Origin: Pseudeuparius sepicola
Taxonomy: Eukaryota; Arthropoda; Insecta; Coleoptera; Anthribidae
Assembly (NCBI GenBank): GCA_963920635.1
Contig: OY987301.1
Span: 20,440,501 to 20,504,500 of the forward strand
Length of the DNA: 64,000 nucleotides
Direction of reading: 5' to 3'
The position numbers and the translations under genes are program-made. Of the stretch, positions 55,277 through 64,000 are shown in pieces (positions within the stretch are counted from its first letter, which is position 1; each line of letters opens with the position of its first letter). The notes under the pieces were generated by a model. That model did no database searches, was not told where the DNA came from, and saw only the letters and a list, made by a program, of their open reading frames with translations.

Positions 55277-58200
55277 AACTTGGATAGACTTTAGGTGGCA
55301 CACGGCGCCTTTTTTGCTTTTGTTCCTATGCCATTTTGGACATGCTTTTTTTCCTTCCCCTGAAATAAGAAAGTTAAGTTTGTATGTTTAAATATACAAC
55401 ATTTTACTAGAATCGGAACGCCAGCTCTTTATTTATTTTTTGTTATAAGTGCCACGGTAGGAATTTGAAAAACCAATGCTATGCGATGTAAAAAATCTTA
55501 ATTATAATCTCATAATAACACTTGGGCAGTTTGCTGTTGTACTCGGCTTTGTCCTCTAACTCTGATAGAACAAGATGCGGAGATAACTTTATTTTCACTA
55601 AGCAATTTCCTTGAGAGTATCCTCTTCGAGACCTTCAAGTATAGGTACCTAATAAACCTATACCATCATAATGACTATAATGATACTTGATATTGGAAAG
55701 TTCAGATTCTGCATCGAATATGACTTATAATAGCTATTTTTGGCAACCACACATTCTATGTTACATATTGACATATTGAATATAAATTGCCATATATATT
55801 GATTGGTAAGTTTTCATTTCAACCTTTCTGTGTTTGGGAACAGTTATGGAGGTTTACAACACTTTGCATTTTTACTTTTTTTTAATATCCTAAATGCACC
55901 CTACAATTGACATATATGGCCAAAATCTGGCCGTGTTCAGATAAACGGGTTTGCGTTATAATAGAGTAACAGATTATGTTGCAACATTACCAAATATGTT
56001 TAAATCGTCGTTCGAGACTAATGCGGAGATCATCTAAGTCCAACGAAAATCTACAAAAACGTATATTTTATATGCCAGTAATTTTGCATAAAACAGTTTT
56101 CTTGACTGAGATAACAGAATAACCAAATGAGATTAACACACCATTAACTTTTGTATACTTACCGCCTGCGCAAAACGCGTGATACGTCTCCAGAAAGGTA
56201 TCTCCTTTTTAATTAAGCAATTTACGAACGTGTTAAAACAGTATTTAGGACGTCTAGTGTTCCCTTTTCGGTCTTATTTTCAGCGGAAAATATGCGTGGG
56301 ATATTTCCTTGGCGTCACCCAGCGACGCGACGCCTACCAGGCTTCATTCAAGCATTAGCGGATACACCATTACACAACTGCTGCCGTCACGGCTGGCCGG
56401 AAAACGAGGAATCCTATCCTATTACAGCTATTTTCCCCGAAGGAAAACGGAATTAAAATGTCAATAAAATCGAGACATTCCAAGTGCCGGTATGTTTCCA
56501 GGGCGAGCTTTACGTCGCAATATTTCGAGTTTTGTGAAAAATAAAAGAAGAAAGTATTGTAAAAAATGTTTAATTAATTTTGATATTATTTATCGCTGCT
56601 TTTGCAATAATAAGAAATTTTCGATACGTCTATTATCAAAAACAATGCGCTTTGCCGTCACTTTACTGTGATCCAGATCAAACCTTCTAGCCAATCAGAG
56701 TAAACCATCAAAGCCCGGGAATGACATCACTGTACCTATAATAGTTATTTATGTACCAAGACACTGAAGTTCAACTTTTTATGACTCATGTGGAATTTAG
56801 TTGCCGAGGCCTCTGGCCGAGGCAAATAAACCACAATTGCTGCTTCTTGTGCAGCCTACACAACAAATCTATTGATATTTAAATTTACTAAAATATGTAT
56901 ACTGAAGGATTGCGCTTCTATAGGAAACAATTGCGCAATGTGTACGAAAAGTTAAATGAGCCTTTATATGCCGGGTTTTGAATATTTGGTCACTTTTGGC
57001 GGGCGATTTCTCCGCGTCTGACGTTTGATGTTTACATCTCGCCAAGGCCTACTTATTGAAAAAATCGTACAATAATGGGCTACATTATTGTACGATTTCT
57101 GTGCTTTTAATGACGATTTTGGGACATTTTGATGCCGATTTCAAGAAAAATATTTTATGTCGGATTTGTTTTTTTTTTAATTTACCACTTTAATACTGAA
57201 TTTTGTTGTTGAGTTGGTCTGACTGTAAAATATGTTAAAGGATACTATTATTTCTTCATTAAAAAAATACCTGGTTACATATCTTTGTTTGCTTTGGTGA
57301 GGCCATTTTTATAACATGCTAATTTTCCAGAAGAAACAATTGATGCGAATCCCCATAACATTGTAATTTATTGGAGGTTGCCATGATATTATCATTGAGT
57401 AAAATATATATGCAACACAATATCTGTCAGATTTGTCATCCATTTTTGAATTGCATTGCAGTTTCACTTATTTTTTCTCCAATAGATGATGACAGGCTAC
57501 TTCAGCACCAATACACCGTCATAATATATGGTATAATATTTTTCTCACTGATAATGATATTATACATACAGCAAAGTTTATGTAACATTACTAGAAATCA
57601 CAGTTAAGATTCAATGTCACTTTTATTTTTAGTTTTTCATCAGCGATATGTTTTCTTCAGATTTCTGTTTTAAGAAGAAGGAATCATCAGACACATACTG
57701 AATAAACAAAAAATAAATGTATAGTATGTATATTCGTTTTATATATATTAATGTATTGTTTTTTACAATCCACAGTAAGGTTTATGAACAAATTCAGGAA
57801 CTGGTCAAATTTGTACGCAACGGTTTGTAGAAAATCGTAATTGTTGCTGCTGTCAGTTTTAATTTGTGAAATTTGCCATTCCAGTTCACTTATTAACGTC
57901 GTACCCTGTCGTACTAGTGCGCTTGCTTGTGTACTTTGGGTATTACAAAAAGTAAAAATCGTCCACTAAAATCAGCTTGCTGTTTCTTGTCAACAATGAC
58001 AGTAGGAGACAAAAAAAAAACCTAATTTTGCAAAAAATAGTAGGTAAATGTATCTAACAAGTGCGTAGAATAGTGTTTTTTGGCATACCTAAGTGGGGAA
58101 TTGTTTTGAACGAGCGAAGTGAGTTCAAAATACCGCACGAAGGACGAAAACCTCGTTTACGCAAGTTTTTCATACAATATTTTTTATACGGCAGTCATGG

Positions 58201-59035
58201 CTTGACAAAATTGTAAATATGTAAATTTTAAAAACAGTTTAAAAATTAGCTTTTTATTTCTGTTATAATATAATTTAATTATATGAACATGTACTACACG
58301 ACAAATATAGGTATTAATATTAAGAAAAATTTTAAGAAAATATTTAACTATCAATTTTCGTTATATATTTTATTATCAGTAGGTAACTAATTAATTTAAT
58401 TTTTCATTTTAAAATATACGAAAATAGACATAATTCACCAGCGGACCCGTGATCAATGATATATTAATTCCCGCACCCGTTGAAAAAACCGTGTACAATG
58501 TGCAGTAGCAATGTGTTTTCTTTGAGCAGAGCGTAAAGTGGTGAACAGTGCGTAAAGTGATTTACTTTACGCACCCCTCCCACCTTTTGAGATAGAAGAT
58601 ATGTCGGCTGGAGAATTAGTTCAATAACTTAACTATCGTATAGCGTATTATAGGTCTATGAGTGAATTATGTTGAAGAAGAGTCGATCCCCCACTTTTTA
58701 GGATTTCGCAACGACTTTGTCATCGATGATTAAACGATTACGATGCAAGCAACGATATTACCGTTATTGCTTACGAAACAGTAGTGAGTAATAACAATAA
58801 CGAGTGTTGCCTGTTGCCTGTACGAAAATCAGTATTGTCGGCCTTGAAATTACCTATCTAGCATGTGAACACCACGTTATCAGACGAATGCGTCACCATG
58901 TCGTGTGTCGTCTTCTAATTTTAGGAATTTGAAGGATCTATCGAAATATGTTACAAGACAATGTTAAATAAATACAGAGCTAGCATAGGAACAGGAGGTG
59001 AGGTGATCAGTTGTTTACAAAAAAGAAACATACAC
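55277..59035. other. Intergenic, several small hairpins, no gene assigned
   Basis: Noted items: a candidate 54-codon + frame (56,292-56,456) starting MRGIFPWRHPATRR just after a TTTTCAG, not recognised; a 37-bp hairpin AAATCGTACAATAATG at 57,066-57,102; a hairpin GTGCGTAAAGT / ACTTTACGCAC at 58,547-58,573; and a half palindrome ACCAAGACACTGAAGTT at 56,755, related to that at 9,491. Otherwise AT-rich. Confidence 0.4.
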
Positions 59036-59037
59036 AT

Positions 59038-59162
59038 ACTGTCGAACTCGGTTCTAATGAACCTCTATAATATAAGGGACCGTGGAGTTGGTTCGTTATA
59101 AGAAGACCGTATAAAACGTTCGTTTTAATTATTTGGCCGTTATAGCCGAGTTCGCCTATACA
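59038..59162. mobile_element. Possible pogo/Tigger-like MITE
   Basis: TGTCGAACTCGGTTCTAATG and the inverse of TATAGGCGAACTCGGCTATA bracket about 125 bp with GTTATA/GTTCGTTATA motifs typical of pogo-class ends. Too short and diverged to be certain. Confidence 0.4.
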
Positions 59163-59675
59163 TAAAATTGAATAGTTTGATGTAGTGTCGGAGAACAGAC
59201 TCTATGTTCTCTGGTAGTGTCTGGTCCAAAGATGATAATATTATGATCTTTGGTCTGGTCTCTGTCGAGTCGGAAGTTCGCGACACTCGAGATATACCTA
59301 CTATGTTTTGAATAAAAATTGTTTGTTTTTCAATTGGTATAATTTTAACTGAAACCGAGTTGGAAGAACTTATTCAAATATATAGGTATTCGCATGATCA
59401 ATTTGTATAAATGCAATCCCAACGAACATCAAGGACGTCGACGGCAAGCCAAATTGTATTTAAAAATCAGACATAGGCTCAAAATCCTGCTGATATAAAG
59501 ATATGGTCAGAAGTTGGTAATAGGTAGAAAGTTATATTAGCAGCTTACGAAGAATTCCGTGTTCAACCTATTTAACAACACTTATGTATGTACTTTTATA
59601 CAAAAACGCTTCCCTTAAATGCGACATGGGTAACAGTTGAATCTCTGGCAGGGCATACCACTTTCCTGTCAGGGC

Positions 59676-60404
59676 ATGTATATGTCGTTTTTTTTTATGG
59701 GCTAGACAACGACGGTCATTGACCCAGATCCAAGGTTTATTTCACCCTCCTTCGACTCGCTGGCAGGAGTTTATCTGGCTCGGAGCCATCTCCTTACCAG
59801 CTGTATATGTTAATATACTTAAATCTAACTTAAACCTAATGACAAACACATAAACATAAATACAAACACAACACCCATGGCACATACAGTGGTGGGACTC
59901 GAACCCACGACGTACGGTGCCAAAGCGTGGGTCTAATCCAAAGACCCACTCGGACACCGCCGCCCCATGTATATGTCGTAGGCGTCGGGCGTAATACGTC
60001 ATTTCGCGGAATGTCTAGTCATTACAGGTATTGCCGGCAAAAGCTGCAATAAAATAATTATGACCTTGTTTGACTGAAATTATGCGTCATTTCAGGGATT
60101 GCCCTTCCCCTTCTTAGTCAAACAGCGTAATCCACCGTTACAGCGTCTGACTGCAGTTTGTTCAGTCAAATTCTACAAATTTTCAAAGAATGACTGAACA
60201 AACGGCAGTCATACGCTGTAGCGTTCAATGGTTCGACCGATTACTCTGTTTGACTGACTCGGGCAAGGGCAATCCCTGAAATGACGCATAATTTCAGTCA
60301 AACGAGGTAATAGTTATTTTATTACAGCTTTTGCCGGCAATACCTGTAATGACTAGGCTTTCCGAGAAATGACGTATTACGCCCGATGCCTACGACATAT
60401 ACAC
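59676..60404. mobile_element. Long palindromic foldback element interrupted by a SINE
   Basis: Excluding the SINE, about 440 bp fold back from TGTATATGTCGTAGGC to the inverse at about 60,404. The arms share GGGCGTAATACGTCATTTC, TAGTCATTACAGGTATTGCC and TTTGACTGAAATTATGCGTC, and the centre AGTTTGTTCAGTC / GACTGAACAAAC is itself palindromic. No coding capacity. Confidence 0.8.
59688..59966 (-). mobile_element. tRNA-derived SINE, minus strand
   Basis: Reading the minus strand from 59,966: GGGCGGCGGTGTCCGAGTGG (box A region), then GTGGGTTCGAGTCCCACCAC (box B). A roughly 190-bp unrelated body follows, ending in an A-rich tail (the T run at 59,688-59,696). Both sides carry the 13-bp duplication CATGTATATGTCG (left 59,675-59,687; right about 59,966-59,978). 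The head resembles a Ser/Leu-type tRNA. It would have been transcribed by RNA polymerase III and mobilised by a LINE reverse transcriptase. The intact duplication makes it a fairly recent insertion. Confidence 0.88.
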
Positions 60405-61297
60405 ATTTGAGAAGTGAGGGAAAGGAGGGGGGGGGGGAATGGAATTTAATTATCGTTATTAAAAATGGCTCCGCAGGCGAAAATTTGTGAAATTTTCAAG
60501 GTCAAATATAATATGAACATACAATTTTGCAGCAATGGTAATTTTTTTGCTTATTATGCGGGCCCATAATCATATTTTTGCAGGAAGCAAGAATACTCTG
60601 TTTTCTCTTATAGAGGAGACAAAAGTATTAACAAATTTCTATTTTATTGTCGATTTTTAACTGACAAAATGCAGTAATTATCAATATCAACAGTGAACAC
60701 CCTTTTGTGAAGGTGGGGCAATAAAAATTATTGTTTTTTAAGCGGGTAATAAAAAGAGTACTTGGAGGTGTGTGCTCACTAAAATGCGCTGCAGTCAATT
60801 TTTTTTAGAAAATTTAAAGACAAATTCAGTTCAAATGAGGTATAATAAATTAAAAAATCATTATGTCTTTTTCCTCGTTTTTTTTCTCAATGAAGCAGCG
60901 CCTTATCTACGGCTCTGGTGAGGTGAACGGTGAACTTGTGGCTCAGGCAGGGCAAACATTCTGCCACGCAGGGCAACACCCTGCCTGCCCCCCCCCCCCT
61001 GGCTACGGCCCTGCAACCTTTAAGTATTAAAGTTTATTTTGTGTGTGACGTTTATTGTCCTTCCACGCCTACACCTCTAGACAAAATGCATTAAAGCCAG
61101 TCCCATATTGCAGGCCCGGAGTGTGACACTGACACACGTTAATTAACGAAAAACAAAAAGGATTTAACGTACTTTATAGTTTATTTCCAACGATGCAGCG
61201 TTTCGTTCTGGACGTCTCAAGGTCGGCGCGTCATTGAGAATTTATGGCGTGGTCCTTTTTCGGGAATTTATTTAACCCGTATTTTATTGTGTTTCAG
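60405..61297. other. Upstream region of the ATG10-like gene
   Basis: AT-rich, with a G run (60,428-60,438) and a C run (60,989-60,999). A less AT-rich, CpG-containing patch at 61,190-61,260 (GGTCGGCGCGTCATTGAG) could hold the transcription start or a leader exon, since the first coding exon begins at a splice acceptor. Confidence 0.4.
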
Positions 61298-61404
61298 GGA
61301 CAATGGAATGTTCGTTAACTATCGATCAGTTTCAAAATTGCATCGAAGCGATAATAGAAGTGTCCGAATCTATCTTAGATGGGTGGGAGTTAATCACAGC
61401 TGAG
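61298..61404 (+). CDS. Atg10: ATG10-like autophagy protein, first coding exon
   Basis: ATG10 is an E2-like enzyme that passes the ubiquitin-like ATG12 to ATG5 in autophagosome formation in the cytosol. The exon starts after a polypyrimidine-type acceptor TTATTGTGTTTCAG at 61,297. The ATG at 61,303 opens MECSLTIDQFQNCIEAIIEV, then SESILDGWELITAE, and the exon ends GAG|GTAATT (phase 0). The wording fits the N-terminal helix of ATG10, which runs into a D-x-W-E motif. The acceptor before the ATG implies an untranslated leader exon upstream. The next exon is at 62,071. On its own this exon would be weak evidence, but with the next one the assignment is strong. Confidence 0.8.
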
Positions 61405-62070
61405 GTAATTTTGAGGATTTTGTAGAAAAAAAAAACAATTGAGGTTGGAGAATTTATCGGGAACTGTATTTAAAATAATTGAATAGCATCAAATGTAAAT
61501 CACTAATTTTTCTTGAAAACGCGTGGCAATCCAAATTTATGTTTTTGCATTTTTGAATTATTCTCGTCAAGGCGATCAAAATGATACAGAACTCTGGCTC
61601 ATTATCCTTTCCCGTTTTGTAGTAATTTATTTAACATGTGTTCTGACCAAGAAATTAACATAAGAAAATTCCAAAATGTTTAGGGGCTTTTCTTATTATT
61701 TTTGTATTATGTTATATATGAGAATCTTCATTTCTGTTTAAGTTATTTGATCTGATTGACACAAGCACATTGACAGTTCATAGGTAACTAAGATTTGTTG
61801 TAATGAAAACATAAACAGTATCATTTCCGAATTTAATTTTCTACTTTTTTAAATATCTAAGCGCACACTCGAACAAAATCTATTGTGTGATATACCTACG
61901 AACGAAAAGTATTTTTTCCCAACTGAACTTTTCGTCCGTGTACCATAAACTACTACATACTGTATGACTGTGGCTACAGAAATAAGCAATCCGGTATTCT
62001 TGCTTGTTTTATTGTCAATTACAATTACTATGTATGTTTCTGAAGATTCTACAAACGTTATTTGTTTTAG

Positions 62071-62218
62071 GATACCGAAAACAATAAATACATCAGGAAG
62101 AAAGTCCGAACGACTCTGACCATTGACAAGGAACAAATTGTCGTCACTTTTGAGTACCACGTAGCGTACCATATAAGCTATGCAGTTCCTGTTTTGTGTT
62201 TCAATATTTGGAAACAAG
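62071..62218 (+). CDS. Atg10: ATG10-like autophagy protein, second coding exon
   Basis: The acceptor TTATTTGTTTTAG at 62,070 and the donor CAAG|GTAATT at 62,218 bound 148 bases, in phase 0 after the previous exon and phase 1 at the end. It encodes DTENNKYIRKKVRTTLTIDK, then EQIVVTFEYHVAYHISYAVP and VLCFNIWKQ. FEYHVxYxxSYxVPVLxFxxW is the conserved central beta-strand core of ATG10, where the human protein has the corresponding EYHV and YQVPVLYF segments. The catalytic cysteine of ATG10 lies in a later His-Pro-Cys segment not found before the window end. The gene therefore continues past 64,000 or its next exon is far downstream. A minus-strand open frame across this exon (61,849-62,238) is a shadow. 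Confidence 0.9.
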
Positions 62219-64000
62219 GTAATTACATATAAAATCACATATCTTTTTTCTTTTGTTCCTCAATGAACCCCCAAAACTCATCCCTTATCTACGGCCCTGA
62301 ATTCAAACATGGATACCTTTTTCTCGCTCAAGCTGCCATTATCAGAGGTTATGTTTGAATGCAGGCGACCCATAGCTATTTTGGGAAACTTCACCGGGAC
62401 GCCCTTGAGCATCACCGAATTTAAACGTGGGCTCAACAAACAATTTAATTGCCGACAACGCTCGATTTTCGGGGGGCCCGCAGGAGCGCAGCTAACGGTG
62501 ATTTTTTGAAGGTTCCCATACTAATTATTTCCTTTATTATAATTCGAACCGCTCAAGTATCATGCTATTAAACCAATTAGGTAAGTATTTAAAAACGATT
62601 ATTTCCCGCTGCCAAGGACAGGAGCGATACCCGAAATTTTCGCCTGATTGCTGAAAAAGTTGGCTCTCAGGCTAGTCTCGAAATCATGGAAAAAAAATAT
62701 CTCTAACGGAATTTACAAATAATTAAAAAATCAGATAACAAGTGATATTTGGCAAATCTTTTATTGTTATTGCTATTTTTCGTGTGATACAAAAAATTAG
62801 AAAAACTTGCGGGAAATTTAAATAACACCTTGGCTCTAAATTTCATAACGATCGTCCTTCGATCTTTTCGTATTTTCAAAATTTTCGTCATTTTTTGGTG
62901 AAAACCTTTTTTCGTAGACGTGAAAAAATATTAGAAAATTTTTTTATATTTTTTACGAAAAATACTTTTGAAGTATGTACTTACCAGAATGTGAAAAGAT
63001 TCAAGTTGACTGATTATTATGAAATTTCGGTAGGTGCAACTTTTTCAAATTTCGATTAGAAACTTATCAATCTTATTTGCAAGGAGATTTGCGAATTTCT
63101 TGAACATCTTTATTTTGATATTCATCAGGTCAGGATCAGGACAAAAATAAAGAAGTTACCCAGGTGGGAGTTACATATGAACAACTCTTGTAGGTGCAGT
63201 GGTAAATAATAATTATTCTTTTATATTTAATTCAGTTTTTTGTGAGATTTCAAGTGCACGACTCATCATCATCGTTTTAATTTTTCCTCAAACGATTGGT
63301 TTAGTCACTGACCCCAAATACCCAAGTTGCTTGGGGAGTTCATATTAACATACCATGTTATGGATCTGCGATTATATCGTGCACCAAATTTTGTATGCAA
63401 ATCTTCAGTGGCTTGAAAGATATATTCGATATATTTCTTTGGAAAATTTGAACACCTATGTTTTGTAGCGCATTATATTCATAGATTTTTTTCTTTTTTC
63501 ACATAAAATACATTTACCATGTAGGTTTCCCATGTTAGAAAACACAACACCCCATAGATTCTAGCCGCTTAAGCGTAATAACATGATAAATTTAATGTAT
63601 AAGAACCTTTTTTGTAGAAAGCATGTTATGCCACATTATTGAATACTGGCCCAAAAGCAGCAATTTAAGTTGGTCATTATATTGACACTTGTGCTTCACA
63701 AAAACCACACCATTATTCCTTATTATTATTAATTATTGACAATAATAGAATGTATGGGAGTCACTGCTTATAGGTTTTACAATTTTCCAAGCGGATGTCT
63801 TTTACAATAGTAGGGGAGCCCAATAGGGGATTTTGGGATTTACTCAAGCGCGACAGATTAACATATTATGCACCCTGTTGAGTACCTACCTCCACCATAT
63901 CTAAGCCCTCTATACAGGGCCGCGCGTGTATAGGGCAGCCGATCAGAATAGTAAAAAAAATTGATAGGTAGATAGTAAGATATGATGGGTTAATTACATA
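62219..64000. other. Downstream intron of the ATG10-like gene
   Basis: AT-rich. I searched for the next ATG10 exon (the segment leading to the HPC motif) and saw none. A 66-codon + frame (62,309-62,509) is not ATG10-like and lacks splice support. No complete transposon was identified. Confidence 0.5.

Noticed and set aside
59880..59966. tRNA-like sequence that could be called a tRNA gene.
   Set aside because: It is followed by an unrelated body and an A-rich tail and is framed by a 13-bp duplication, so it is the head of a SINE.
61849..62238. 129-codon minus-strand open frame.
   Set aside because: Antisense to the ATG10-like exon, which has splice signals and clear similarity. The antisense product has none.

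Overview
This is an AT-rich eukaryotic window, most likely from an insect nuclear genome. It has no bacterial-type operons and no long host open reading frames. It is dense in insect-style DNA transposons (Tc1/mariner, hAT, miniature palindromic elements with TA target sites), a tRNA-derived SINE and a Penelope-like remnant. The one host gene I recognise is a spliced autophagy gene. The insect order cannot be settled from the sequence.

Layout. 0-14 kb is a graveyard of Tc1/mariner-type elements. It holds a foldback remnant (1.8-2.4 kb), an internally deleted element with about 547-bp terminal inverted repeats (3.06-4.61 kb), a 144-bp palindrome (5.0 kb), a decayed mariner-type element split by a hAT element (6.9-9.1 kb), and a structurally complete Tc1/mariner-superfamily transposon with an open 358-368 aa DD37D transposase and about 370-bp inverted repeats (10.39-12.33 kb). 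Two further fragments lie at 12.4-13.5 kb. 14-24 kb holds TA-flanked foldbacks, a stretch rich in TAGGTACCTACC-type repeats, a CpG-rich island at 19.1-19.6 kb, a compound palindrome (20.3-21.7 kb), a hAT remnant (21.9-22.8 kb) and a TTA-flanked MITE (23.5 kb). 24-40 kb has several GC/CpG-rich islands that may be promoters. It also has a palindrome and duplication cluster with a perfect RFX X-box (26.9 kb), a Penelope-like remnant (27.7-28.1 kb), long foldbacks (33.3 and 36.3 kb), a perfect 152-bp-arm inverted repeat and a 4 x 122-bp tandem array (38 kb). 40-48 kb has two copies of one non-autonomous hAT family in opposite orientation, with a Tc1 pseudogene and another hAT carrying two nested MITEs between them. 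48-60 kb has foldback MITEs, two old inverted-repeat elements that each carry an exon-like start (one THAP-like), and a SINE inserted in a palindromic element.

Host gene. At the right end, two exons on the + strand (61,298-61,404 and 62,071-62,218), with good splice signals and compatible phase, encode the N-terminal part of an ATG10-like autophagy E2-type enzyme. The gene runs off the right edge, so its catalytic cysteine is not in view. The rest of the window is intergenic or intronic space filled by nested transposons. Their relative ages can be read from who interrupts whom: hAT in mariner, MITEs in hAT, SINE in palindrome, and a 37-bp hairpin in hAT.
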